A stretch of 64,000 bases of DNA from Pseudomonas sp. QS1027 (GCF_002814235.1 NZ_PHSU01000006.1:1-64000), one strand, 5' to 3'. Shown: positions 52,509-61,688, numbered from the stretch's first letter. Notes: a model not told the origin generated them from the sequence alone. A program made the numbers and translations.

Positions 52509-54482
52509 ATGCATACCTCGTCCGCTGTTTCTCGCAAGCATCTTGTTGCTGCATTGACTCTAGGTTCCGTGGCGGTACTCATGGTGGGCCTGCAACCCCT
52601 TCTCCTTGGCGAGCTGCTGGCGGCGGGTCGGCTCTCGCTTGAAGGGGTCGGTCTGGTTGCCATGGGGGAGATCGTCGCGTTGGGGGCCGGGGTCATTGTC
52701 GGTGATTTATTGCGATCGATGATGAACCTGCGTTTTATCACGATCGTGGCGGCGGTGTTCACCGCCGCGCTGGATCTCATGACCACAACGGCAACGGGGG
52801 ATACCGGACTTATCGTAGTGCGTGCCTTGGCGGGTTTGACGGAGGGCCTTCTGTTGTGGGGGGCAGTCAGTCTGATTGTCCAGGGGCCTCATCCAGATCG
52901 CGTGTCAGGCCTGTTCATGGTGGTCCAGACCCTGGCCCAGGGTGTCATCGCGGCGGTTCTGGCTTTTTGGGTACTGCCGCGGCAAAGCGTATCCGGAGGA
53001 TTTGTGTTGCTGGCGATGATATCGCTGGCGTCGGTGCTGCTGGTTTGTTGGCAACCTGTCCGACTGGCACCTCTGAGCAGTGGCGCGAGCCAGGAGGGTG
53101 GTTTTTCCTGGCAGCGTTCACATCTGCTGTTGCTGGCAGCGGTCTTTATCCAGCTCTCGGCCATTGGAGCGCTCTGGGCTTATATGGAGCCCTTGGGTAA
53201 ATACGCCGGGTTGGATGCACAGGGCGCGCAAGCAATGATTTCGGCGGCTTTGTTCATGCAGGTGTTGGGTGGTTGTTGCGGCATTTTGTTGGTGCGTAGG
53301 GTATCTGAGTTCAAGCTACTGGCGACGGCTGCCGTGCTGTTGGGTGGCATTGCTGTTGGTATGTACCTGTCAGTGGGGCAGGGTGCAAAAGCGTTTATGT
53401 TGCTCAGCGGCTTTTTCAGCCTGGTATACCTGATGCTCACCCCTTTTCAGGTTCGGATTGCATTGAGTCTTGATCCGTCCGGACGCGTTGCGGTGCTGAT
53501 TCCAGGCATGCAATTGCTGGGTTGCGCCTTCGGGCCATTGGTCGCCTCGCAGTGGGTGGTCGGCGATTATGTTCAGCCAGTGGCGCTTGTCAGTGTTGGG
53601 TTTTCTCTACTGGCGTTCATCCTGTTGTGTTGGTTGCGCAGGACATCGGTGATTGAAGAGGGTGGATTTGATGGCAAGGTTGTCCTGATCGTCGGCGCTT
53701 CCTCCGGTATGGGCCGCGGTCTGGCGTTACGTTTGGCGCAAGAGGGCGCTGTAGTGGTGGCCACCGCACGGCGTCAGGAACAACTCAATGAACTACGGCG
53801 TGAGATCCTCGGGCAGGGTGGAAAGTGTCTGGTACGAGCGGCGGATGCTTTGAACGAGCAGGCCGCTGCCGACTTGGTGGCGGAGGTTGTGGCGCTTTAC
53901 GGCCACCTTGACGTGGTGGTGCTCAACGCCGGTGGCGCGCCAGCGCTGGATATGCGGCGGATGAACCCTGGGCAAGTCACGGCCTACATGAGGTCCAACT
54001 ATGACGTGGCGGTTAATTACCTGTTTCCCGCACTGGAGCAAATGAGGGTGCAACGGAATGGTCTGATCGTTCAAACCAATTCTCTGGCGGGTTTTATTGG
54101 CGTACCACTGCAAGGGCCTTACTGCGCGGCCAAGGGCGCATTACGTCTGCTGATTGATACCTGCCGCATAGAGTTTGGTGGGTACGGTATTCGTTTCCTT
54201 TCTCTGTATCCGGGCTTTGTTGCAACGGCTCAGACGGCAAACGACGGTATGCCCGCGCCGTTGGAGTTGTCGGAGGTGGATGCCGTTTCACACATGCTCA
54301 AAGCTATGCGCGGAAAGCGTTGGGATTATCTCTTTCCGTGGTCCATTGGATGGATTGTGCGGCTGGCGAGGGTGCTCCCCAAACCCCTCCTTCTCTGGGT
54401 GTTGCGCCGCGAGTTACCGCCCCTGCCAGAGGACGTTCGGGTGGTATCAACTCACTTGCAAACCTCAGGAAAGCGCCCATGA
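52509..54482 (+). CDS. MFS transporter fused to a short-chain dehydrogenase
   Basis: This 657-residue protein is one frame with two halves. Residues 1-375 have about 12 membrane helices in MFS style (VVRALAGLTEGLLLWGAVSL after TM4), related to the carrier at 40788. Residues 386-657 are a full SDR: GKVVLIVGASSGMGRG, VLNAGGAP, Ser525 in TNSLAG, Tyr538 and Lys542 in GPYCAAKGAL. The tail (LFPWSIGWIVRLARVLPKP) is hydrophobic and basic. I know of no described MFS-SDR fusion; it may couple uptake or export to oxidation or reduction of the cargo. The stop overlaps the next gene by ATGA. Confidence 0.85.
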   Translation: MHTSSAVSRKHLVAALTLGSVAVLMVGLQPLLLGELLAAGRLSLEGVGLVAMGEIVALGAGVIVGDLLRSMMNLRFITIVAAVFTAALDLMTTTATGDTGLIVVRALAGLTEGLLLWGAVSLIVQGPHPDRVSGLFMVVQTLAQGVIAAVLAFWVLPRQSVSGGFVLLAMISLASVLLVCWQPVRLAPLSSGASQEGGFSWQRSHLLLLAAVFIQLSAIGALWAYMEPLGKYAGLDAQGAQAMISAALFMQVLGGCCGILLVRRVSEFKLLATAAVLLGGIAVGMYLSVGQGAKAFMLLSGFFSLVYLMLTPFQVRIALSLDPSGRVAVLIPGMQLLGCAFGPLVASQWVVGDYVQPVALVSVGFSLLAFILLCWLRRTSVIEEGGFDGKVVLIVGASSGMGRGLALRLAQEGAVVVATARRQEQLNELRREILGQGGKCLVRAADALNEQAAADLVAEVVALYGHLDVVVLNAGGAPALDMRRMNPGQVTAYMRSNYDVAVNYLFPALEQMRVQRNGLIVQTNSLAGFIGVPLQGPYCAAKGALRLLIDTCRIEFGGYGIRFLSLYPGFVATAQTANDGMPAPLELSEVDAVSHMLKAMRGKRWDYLFPWSIGWIVRLARVLPKPLLLWVLRRELPPLPEDVRVVSTHLQTSGKRP

Positions 54483-55927
54483 GCCAGTTAGTTGAAGTCG
54501 ATGCCATTTCCGAAGTGGACGAGGTGTTTATCCATCGTTGTTTTTTGGCGCAGGCTGACCAGGCAATGCGCTTGCGCAGCTCCACCGCCTTAATGCGTAT
54601 CGCCGGATTAAAACGGCTTCGTCATGCATTGCTCGCTAGTCGAGAAGCGCTTTACCAGGCTTTTCAGGGCGACTTCAGGAAGCCCGCTACCGAAGTGGAA
54701 CTCACGGAAATCTTGCCGGTACTGGATGAAATCAGGCATGCCATTCAACACCTTGGCCGTTGGATGCGCCCGCGCCGCGCTGCAACGACGCTCATGAGCC
54801 TGGGCAATCGAGGCCGGGTGGAGTTTCAGCCCAGAGGGCGATGCTTGATTATCGGGCCCTGGAATTATCCGGTGGCTACTGTACTGGGGCCCATCGTATC
54901 GGCGATTGCGGCTGGAAATACGGTGGTGTGCAAGCCTTCGGAATACACGCCTGCTGTAAACCGTGTGCTGAGCGACATTATTACCTCGGCCTTTGAGAGG
55001 CATACGGTTGAGCTTGTGACGGGCGGTGTCCCCACGGCCACAGCGCTCTTGAAGCTACCGTTCGATCATATTTTTTTTACTGGATCGCCTTCGGTTGGGC
55101 GAATCGTGATGGCGGCCGCTTCACGTCATCTCACGTCGGTGACGCTTGAGCTGGGTGGTAAGTCTCCCGTCGTGGTAGGAGAGAGCGCTGATCTGAAACG
55201 TGCGGCACAATTGGTGCTGTGGGGGAAATTTATCAACGCAGGGCAATCGTGCATCGCACCCGATTATCTTTTCGTTCACAACCGTGTGCGTGAAGCATTT
55301 GTCGAGCACTGTCGACGCCTTCTGAAAGAACGGTATGGAGCCGGAAGTGATGACACCGCAGATCACCCAGACCTGGCCAGGATGATTAATCGGCAACAGG
55401 CCCAGCGGGTGGTGGGTTTGTTGGAGGAGGCGATGGCAAACGGAGTGCCTTTGCTTGCCGGTGGGGAGCATGATGTGGGCCAATGCTACATTGGGCCTAC
55501 CCTGTTGGGCGATCCGGGTACGACCACTCGCATCGCCCAGGAAGAGATTTTTGGCCCTGTGCTACCGGTGATTGGTTTCGACAACGTTACCGAGGTCATC
55601 TCTCGTATTAATACCGGGCCCAAGCCGCTTGCTCTGTATATTTGGAGTAGACAGTCTGCAGAAGTAAGGCAGTTGTTGGCGCAGATCAGTTCTGGCGGCG
55701 TCTGCGTAAACCAATGCATGCAGCACTATACGCACAGCAATTTACCCTTTGGAGGGGTTAACCATTCGGGGATGGGCAGCAGTCATGGCTTTTTTGGTTT
55801 TCGTGCCTTTTCCCATGAGCGGGCTGTTCTGACGGGGGGGCGATTCACGCCAGCGCAATTGCTGTTTCCTCCCTACACGGCTTCAAAGCATAGGTTGGCT
55901 CGAATGATCTCTGCACTGGTGCGCTAG
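54479..55927 (+). CDS. Aldehyde dehydrogenase (ALDH3-like), end of block B operon
   Basis: This 482-residue enzyme has Asn in GPWNYPVATV, Glu in VTLELGGKSPVVVG and Cys in NAGQSCIAPDY. The C-terminus (LFPPYTASKHRLARMISALV) is like that of membrane-tethered ALDH3 enzymes and of the paralogue at 42038. ATG 54479 lies in the stop of the fusion gene with CAGGAAAG upstream; the frame is open further up but inside the fusion gene. It is the last gene of the operon, with a hairpin at 55938-55964. Confidence 0.88.
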   Translation: MSQLVEVDAISEVDEVFIHRCFLAQADQAMRLRSSTALMRIAGLKRLRHALLASREALYQAFQGDFRKPATEVELTEILPVLDEIRHAIQHLGRWMRPRRAATTLMSLGNRGRVEFQPRGRCLIIGPWNYPVATVLGPIVSAIAAGNTVVCKPSEYTPAVNRVLSDIITSAFERHTVELVTGGVPTATALLKLPFDHIFFTGSPSVGRIVMAAASRHLTSVTLELGGKSPVVVGESADLKRAAQLVLWGKFINAGQSCIAPDYLFVHNRVREAFVEHCRRLLKERYGAGSDDTADHPDLARMINRQQAQRVVGLLEEAMANGVPLLAGGEHDVGQCYIGPTLLGDPGTTTRIAQEEIFGPVLPVIGFDNVTEVISRINTGPKPLALYIWSRQSAEVRQLLAQISSGGVCVNQCMQHYTHSNLPFGGVNHSGMGSSHGFFGFRAFSHERAVLTGGRFTPAQLLFPPYTASKHRLARMISALVR

Positions 55928-55937
55928 CTTTTTTGCT

Positions 55938-55964
55938 GGGAGGCAACCCTGTGTGAAGCCTCCC
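55938..55964. terminator. Hairpin after the block B operon
   Basis: The arms GGGAGGC and GCCTCCC pair perfectly with a 13-base loop. There is no clear T-run after it on the plus strand, so it may only weakly terminate. It separates the operon from the convergent polygalacturonase. Confidence 0.4.
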
Positions 55965-56034
55965 TATGCGACCGGACTTTACGCGCGGGGCCCCGTTATC
56001 CAGAGCGAGGCCGTCGAGACTCCCCTTTGTAGCG

Positions 56035-57693
56035 TCAAATCGGCGAGCTCGGTACCACTGAGTTCAGGGGAACAAAAGCAGCGCTGCAATCAACCGGGGC
56101 TGCATTGCCCGGCGACCCCGAAACAGTGACGTCGTTGGTGCTCGAGGTCACGATCTGGTTAGAGAAGCTGACGGCCCCGGGCCCAAGAGTGAAGTGTGTA
56201 GCGGCACTTTTGCTTAAGGTAGGCTGTGTGCCGTCAAACACCACATTGTCGAGTGCGATCACGAGGGGGTTGTTCTGCCCGTTCGCTTCGTAGCCCTGGA
56301 ACGTGAGCTTTGCGCCTTTGTATTTCGTGCTACCCAGGTAATGAAAGTCTCTGATCGTGATACCGGTGAAGTTCGGGTAGAGCGTACCGTTCGCGGAGCT
56401 GTAGAACGGGTCGAAGACCAACGGCTGTGCTGTGTTGCGCATACACACACCGGTATAGGTGACACTGTTGACGGTGCCGCCACGCGACACATCTGATTTG
56501 ATGCGCAGACCGTTGCCGTTCGGACTGTCGTTGCCGTCCATGGTCAGGTCAGATACCGCCATGTTGCTGACGCCGCCATTCGTTTCACTGCCGATTGAGA
56601 GGCCATGCCCATAGTAGAAGTGGTTGTGAGCGAATGTCAGGTTTTGGGTACCCGGTGATGTGCTCGATTTGACCGCCACATGGTCATCGCCTGTGCTGAT
56701 GTATGAGTACGCCAGCAGCACATTGCTCGATTGCCCGGGATCAAAACCATCCGTGTTCTTTACGGTATCAGGCGTAAAGCAGGTTGCCGGTGTGAGCTTG
56801 TCAGGTGTGGTGCCTGCTGGGCAGGCGTAACCTTTGACGCTATAGGCAAGACTAGGCGTCAGGATTTTCAGACTCCAGGCGGTGACGCCGGCGACCCCAT
56901 CGGTCACCACGTTGAAGTTGGGTGAGTTCTGCAAGGTGATCCGATACAGCGTGAAGTTGGTGCCACCTGTCACCTGTACCAGACGAGGATTTTGTTGGTT
57001 CAAGCCTGCGGTCTTGTTCTGGTAGGCGACGTCCCACCAACTGCGCAGGCCCGCGTTCGGCCCGTTGGTGATCATGCTGCCTCCGCGGCCATCGATGACA
57101 CCGTCACCGACGATCCCGCTGCCGGTTGTCCCCTTGGCCAGGATCAGCGGGAGGCAAGATTTCGTGTTAGCTGTTGTCGCGGTACCGCACGTGCCGACGC
57201 CGTTGTCGTAGTCGGCCGGGTTACGGGATGCGAACAGTGTGATGCCTTGGTCAATCCACAGAGTCACTCCTGATTTCAGGTGCAGTGGCCCACTCAGAAA
57301 CGCCGACTGGCCCGCGGAGCCTTGTGTAAGTTTAACCGCCTGACCAGCAGTGCATCCGTCGATTGCGGTCTGGATGCGTGCGGTATCGGGGTTCGACGAC
57401 GCAGGCGTGCTGTCCAGGCTATCGACTGAGCTGTTGACGGGCGTAAGCGTCGCGGGCAGCGAAGCGCACAAGGAAGAGGCATAGGGCAGCGCAGGTTCGC
57501 TGACAGGGCCCCATTGTGTGGTCACCGACGCTGCTGATACGGGGCCACTCGAGAGTATTGCCGCGCACAGTGTCCATGCTGTCATAGGCTTGTGGCTCGG
57601 GGCAGAGTTGGTGGCCTTGCGGGCTGCATAGGTCCGAGTGCGTGCCTCATCGCAGGTGCTACAGGTTTCAAAAGCCCCGGGTATGATTGTCAA
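56035..57693 (-). CDS. Polygalacturonase (glycoside hydrolase family 28)
   Basis: This 552-residue protein is a right-handed beta-helix enzyme that splits polygalacturonan in pectin. All four family motifs are visible: NTD (313-315, in NTDGFDPG), DD (336-337, in GDDHVAVK), GHG (362-364) and RIK (397-399). Residues 37-56 form a hydrophobic secretion signal, so it is probably secreted. The start is unclear: the only strong ribosome binding site (AAGGAG) leads to ATG 57698, which reads Met-Thr-stop, while the open frame begins at TTG 57693. No other pectin gene is near. It may have been acquired separately. Confidence 0.87.
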   Translation of the reverse strand: MTIIPGAFETCSTCDEARTRTYAARKATNSAPSHKPMTAWTLCAAILSSGPVSAASVTTQWGPVSEPALPYASSLCASLPATLTPVNSSVDSLDSTPASSNPDTARIQTAIDGCTAGQAVKLTQGSAGQSAFLSGPLHLKSGVTLWIDQGITLFASRNPADYDNGVGTCGTATTANTKSCLPLILAKGTTGSGIVGDGVIDGRGGSMITNGPNAGLRSWWDVAYQNKTAGLNQQNPRLVQVTGGTNFTLYRITLQNSPNFNVVTDGVAGVTAWSLKILTPSLAYSVKGYACPAGTTPDKLTPATCFTPDTVKNTDGFDPGQSSNVLLAYSYISTGDDHVAVKSSTSPGTQNLTFAHNHFYYGHGLSIGSETNGGVSNMAVSDLTMDGNDSPNGNGLRIKSDVSRGGTVNSVTYTGVCMRNTAQPLVFDPFYSSANGTLYPNFTGITIRDFHYLGSTKYKGAKLTFQGYEANGQNNPLVIALDNVVFDGTQPTLSKSAATHFTLGPGAVSFSNQIVTSSTNDVTVSGSPGNAAPVDCSAAFVPLNSVVPSSPI

Positions 57694-58205
57694 GTCATGT
57701 TCTCCTTGTTGAGCCGCGACGGCGGATCAACGCATGGGTGTGGCTAATGACCGGTCCTGCCGACGTTGGTGATGACAAGGCCATTAACCTTGGTCGTCCA
57801 GTACCAAAATTTCCGACTGTTACGGTGATGTAGCCTGCGTTGCAGCGTCTTGACGTCGCGCGCGACCCTGTTGACGCGAGGGAGAGAGGAGTATCAAGGT
57901 AACAGGGGCATTATGGGGCGAAGTTTGTGACGAAGGGGTGACGAAGAGAGATTAGAGGATGAAACGATTCATCTAAGAAGATAACCATATTTTTGCGAAT
58001 TTATAGACGGCTTCTGTTACCGCAAAGGGGCTAGCAGCCGTTGTCCCGGACCCGTATCTCCTGGTCAAGTACCGTGGACCTAGGCAACGGATAATTGTCG
58101 CGTAGGGGGCTCTGCGCGGTATATGAAACCATGCACGTGGGACGTCTGTATGGCCGGGGTTGAGCAATAATATTGTTGTCTGACTTGCCCGTCAGTTCGG
58201 GGTCT
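57694..58205. other. Spacer between the polygalacturonase and the sensor kinase; no gene
   Basis: These 512 bases hold the polygalacturonase promoter region. The segment 57895-58010 is AT-richer. Short open frames here have no ribosome binding site or recognisable product. Confidence 0.5.
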
Positions 58206-59399
58206 TTAATCGTGAGCAAACGGGATTTCTACACAAATGATAGCGCCTCCTCCGGAGCGATTGTCCGCTGTGATGTTTCCACCGTGGGCAAGGCAAATGG
58301 CACGAGCGATGGACAATCCCAGGCCACTGCCCCCCGAGTGGCGTGCCCGGGAATGCTCTGCCCGCCAAAAGCGGTCGAATACACGGTCCAAGTCTTTCTG
58401 TTCAAAGCCCGGACCTCGGTCTGCACAGACGAGCACGATCTTGTTTTCAGACGCCGTCGCCGAAATATGCAGTTCACCCCCTGGTACGGCGTAACGCAAA
58501 AAGTTGTCGATTAGAATGTTGACGACCTGGCCCATTCGGTCGCGATCTGCCTGGATATTCAAATGTGTGGGCACTTCAACAACGTGGGCGATACTGGCGT
58601 TTTTGAGTGAAGTACTGAACCAGGCCAAGCGCTCGAAAACCAGTTTGTGGAGGGGGAACTCAGTCTTGTCGAGGGCTAGTTGCCCGGCCCTGGCAAGTGA
58701 CAGCAGATGCAGATCATCGACCAGTTTGTTCAACTGCCCGAGTTGACGCTTGACCATTTCCAATTGATTGATGTCGTGAGGAAACACCTCGTCAATCATG
58801 CCCTGCACGCGGCCCATGGCCGCGTTCAATGGCGTGCGCAGTTCGTGCGCAATGACCGCACTCGACTCACGGACCTCCCGTTCATAACGCTCCAGTTGGG
58901 TGGTCATGCTATTGAAGTCGCTCACCAGCCGTTGGAGCTCTTGCGGGGCTTTTCCGCTGGGAGGCAGCCGTGTGATGAAGTCTCCTTGTGCGACCTGACG
59001 TGCGGCCTTTGCAACGGCTGAGAACTGGCTCGATAACGGTCGTGAAAACATGAACCCACACACGATGATGATGGGAATAGCCCCGACGACGAGACTCGCC
59101 AGCAGGAACCAGTCCTTGTTGGCAATACCCGGCAATATGTCTTCGACGTTGTAATACTGAGCGGACAATTCCCACAGTCTGGCTTCATTGAGATGTGGGT
59201 GAGCACGCAGGTTTTCGAACTCCAGGCGCACGTCGAGGGGCATGCGATGCAGTGTTGCCCAATCCGAGATCATAAAATGCAGCCACATACCGATCGCGAT
59301 CGCCACAACGGCGCCGATGGCCAGGAGGCTCATGCGCATGCCGACCCAGCGCCACAAGGGTTTTTGCCGAGTTTTTGAAATATCGAACATGATGTTCAC
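58206..59399 (-). CDS. Two-component sensor histidine kinase
   Basis: This 397-residue inner-membrane kinase has TM1 (about 22-45), a short periplasmic loop (about 46-95), TM2 (about 97-118), HAMP (GDFITRLP region), dimerisation box with His185 in SAVIAHELRTPLNAAMG, N-box DNFLRYAVPGG, and G-boxes (DRGPGFEQKDL, SGLGLSIARAI). It resembles BaeS/SmeS-type envelope stress sensors. It is coupled to the regulator upstream (its ATG overlaps the regulator's stop) and faces an RND efflux operon, its likely target. The ligand is unknown. Confidence 0.9.
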   Translation of the reverse strand: MNIMFDISKTRQKPLWRWVGMRMSLLAIGAVVAIAIGMWLHFMISDWATLHRMPLDVRLEFENLRAHPHLNEARLWELSAQYYNVEDILPGIANKDWFLLASLVVGAIPIIIVCGFMFSRPLSSQFSAVAKAARQVAQGDFITRLPPSGKAPQELQRLVSDFNSMTTQLERYEREVRESSAVIAHELRTPLNAAMGRVQGMIDEVFPHDINQLEMVKRQLGQLNKLVDDLHLLSLARAGQLALDKTEFPLHKLVFERLAWFSTSLKNASIAHVVEVPTHLNIQADRDRMGQVVNILIDNFLRYAVPGGELHISATASENKIVLVCADRGPGFEQKDLDRVFDRFWRAEHSRARHSGGSGLGLSIARAICLAHGGNITADNRSGGGAIICVEIPFAHD

Positions 59400-60085
59400 C
59401 TGAATCGATAACCCACTGAGCGGACGGTCACCAACACATCCTCGATGCCCTGGATTTCCAACTTACGGCGCAGGTTGTGTACATGTGCGTCGACGACTCT
59501 GGCGAGTGCCTCGCTTTCAGGCAGGCAGATGTCCAGCAACTCTTCACGGGTGAAGGCTTTGGAGGGGGTTTTCAGTAGCGTGGCCAGCATCTTGAATTCG
59601 GTAGGTGTCAGGTCCAACAGCAACGGTTCATGATTGACGGTCTCGATACTGGCAGTGACTGCATTGAGATCAACCAGTAGGTTTTTATACCGCAGGTGCT
59701 GTGTGGCGAGTGCACTTGTGCTTGCGCGGCGCAAGACCGCGTGAACCCGTGCAACCACTTCTTTGGGGTTGTAAGGCTTGACCACATAATCGTCCGCACC
59801 GTAACGCAGTGCACCCAATTTCTCCGGTTCATCACCCATCGCCGTGACCATGATGACGGGTGTGTCGCTACAGCGTCGGACCGCCGTAAGCACGTCGGTG
59901 CCGCTCACCCGGGGCAGCATGACATCCAGCAGAATCAAATCGGGCTTGCACTGTCGGTGCAGCTCGATACCCCGTTGTCCGTCTTCGGCCAGTATCACGT
60001 CGAAGCCGTCACGGCGCAGGTACGCCTCGAGAATACTGGCGCTGTCGGCATCGTCTTCGACGACCAGAATACGTTTTCCTGACAC
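59396..60085 (-). CDS. OmpR-family response regulator
   Basis: This 229-residue regulator has a receiver domain with acidic Glu10-Asp11-Asp12, phosphoacceptor Asp54 (ILLDVMLPR), and Lys in YVVKPYNPKE, followed by a winged helix (LTPTEFKMLATLLKTPSKAF to VRSVGYRFR). GTG 60085 is preferred because AGAGG lies 7 bases upstream; the frame is open to TTG 60103. It partners the kinase at 58206. A direct repeat in front of it (60094-60111) could be its own binding site. Confidence 0.9.
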   Translation of the reverse strand: MSGKRILVVEDDADSASILEAYLRRDGFDVILAEDGQRGIELHRQCKPDLILLDVMLPRVSGTDVLTAVRRCSDTPVIMVTAMGDEPEKLGALRYGADDYVVKPYNPKEVVARVHAVLRRASTSALATQHLRYKNLLVDLNAVTASIETVNHEPLLLDLTPTEFKMLATLLKTPSKAFTREELLDICLPESEALARVVDAHVHNLRRKLEIQGIEDVLVTVRSVGYRFR

Positions 60086-60093
60086 TGAGAGCC

Positions 60094-60111
60094 TCTTGAT
60101 CAAATCTTGAT
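60094..60111. promoter_or_regulatory. Direct repeat, candidate OmpR-type regulator box
   Basis: TCTTGAT occurs at 60094-60100 and again at 60105-60111, a spacing of 11 bases or one helix turn, the geometry used by OmpR-family dimers. It lies in the divergent spacer between the regulator and the efflux operon (first gene 60183), and just above the preferred start of the regulator. Confidence 0.4.
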
Positions 60112-60182
60112 ATTTGGCGAACGGTTTATTGATAGTCGACGCCTAGGATCGCTCCCTGACCTCACAGGCACGAACGGATCCT

Positions 60183-61688
60183 ATGTCGACGAACGCACCA
60201 CTGTCCAAGCCTATCCGATCTCGTCAGCGCTGCTGGTTGGTGTTCTGGCTGACGGTGAGCGTAACAGGCTGCTCCCTGGCACCCACCTATGAACGGCCAT
60301 CACTTCCCGTGCCGCAAACGCAGATGGCGAGTGTGATGGAGGAGGGCATGGTAGGGGCTTCCACACCAGGTGAGATCAACCTTTCTCAGGACGAAGAGCG
60401 CCTGATCACAGAGCTTTCACCCGAGGGAACGCTCCGGCCTCTGGTGCATTTATCACTGGGCTTCAATCGCGATTTCAGAGTGGCGGTTCTACGTGTTGAG
60501 GAGGCTCAGGCGCTTTACCGTACAGCCCGGTCTGATCGCACGCCCACTGTGGCCGCCGGTTTCGAACGTGATCGTCAGCAATTCGACAACGCAGCGAACA
60601 ACGAGCGTTATGGTCAAGACCTGACCTCCATCTCGGTCGGCGTTTCGGACTTCGAACTGGATTTTTTCGGGCGGGTTCGCAGCCTATCCGACGCGGCGCG
60701 ACATGACTACCTGGCCACAACCTACGGCCAGCAGGCAGCGCGGGGGGCACTGGTCGCTGAAGTCGCCCGGTTGTATTTGCTTGAGCGGTTAACGGCAGCT
60801 CAGCAAGCCGATGCACGGCTGATTGATGATGCCGAACAGACAATACTGGACATGGTGGAAGGGCAGCAGGTCGAAGGTGCCGCGTCGTTTGACGATGTCG
60901 CCTCCCAGCATGCCAAGGCACAAGACGCAAGCCTGCGGCTGGCCGCTGCAACGGCAGAGCATGATCGTTCGTTCCAGGCCTTGTTGCTGGTGACAGGCTA
61001 TGCGCAACCCTTGGCCCCCATGAATGTCATGCCTGTTGAGGTGGCGCCGACGGAGCTTGGTACACCCGCGTGGTTGGTTGATATGCCTTCTGAACGTCTG
61101 TTGGAACGCTTTGATGTTCGGCAGAGCGAGGAACGCTTGAAGGCCGCCAACGCCAACATCGGCGCAGCCCGGGCCGCGTTCTTCCCTTCGATCAAACTCA
61201 GCACGGGTGTCGGTATTGCCAGCGACAGCTTGCGCACCCTGTTTGACGGTGGCAATGGCGCTTGGTTGTTCACCCCGCAGCTTTCGCTGCCTTTGTTCGA
61301 CGGTGGGCGCAATAGCGCCAACCTGAATTTGGCCGAGGTTCGTAAGCAAATCGCCGTTGCTCAATACCAAAAAACAGTCCAAACCGCGTTTCGTGAAATG
61401 GCGGACGTGCTGACCGAGCGTCGCCACGTGCTGGAGCGTGTACGCAGCGAAAGGGTGTTGACTGCCCTCGTGCAGAGCAAAGCGCGGCGAGTGTCCGCAG
61501 AGCTGGAAGCGGGCGCCGCCGACCGTCCCCTCAGGTTGGCGTCTCAGATTCGTCTGGCCCAGGCGGACATCGCGTGGCGACAGGCTCGTCAGGCGCTGTT
61601 GCTTAACCGGCTGGCTATTTACCGCGTGCTCTGCGGCGTTGACGCAGCGCCTGCCCAACTCCTTTTCGACAATGAGTCTTCGCAATGA
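60183..61688 (+). CDS. RND efflux outer-membrane factor (NodT/OprM-like lipoprotein)
   Basis: This 501-residue protein has a lipoprotein signal with lipobox VTGC (Cys30), followed by SLAPTYERPSLPVP as in OprM/NodT. It contains two repeats of the TolC-type coiled-coil barrel (LDFFGRVRSLSDAARHDYLA; LPLFDGGRNSANLNLAEVRK). It forms the outer-membrane channel of the efflux system. Its stop overlaps the start of the adaptor gene (ATGA). It is divergent from the two-component genes. Confidence 0.9.
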   Translation: MSTNAPLSKPIRSRQRCWLVFWLTVSVTGCSLAPTYERPSLPVPQTQMASVMEEGMVGASTPGEINLSQDEERLITELSPEGTLRPLVHLSLGFNRDFRVAVLRVEEAQALYRTARSDRTPTVAAGFERDRQQFDNAANNERYGQDLTSISVGVSDFELDFFGRVRSLSDAARHDYLATTYGQQAARGALVAEVARLYLLERLTAAQQADARLIDDAEQTILDMVEGQQVEGAASFDDVASQHAKAQDASLRLAAATAEHDRSFQALLLVTGYAQPLAPMNVMPVEVAPTELGTPAWLVDMPSERLLERFDVRQSEERLKAANANIGAARAAFFPSIKLSTGVGIASDSLRTLFDGGNGAWLFTPQLSLPLFDGGRNSANLNLAEVRKQIAVAQYQKTVQTAFREMADVLTERRHVLERVRSERVLTALVQSKARRVSAELEAGAADRPLRLASQIRLAQADIAWRQARQALLLNRLAIYRVLCGVDAAPAQLLFDNESSQ

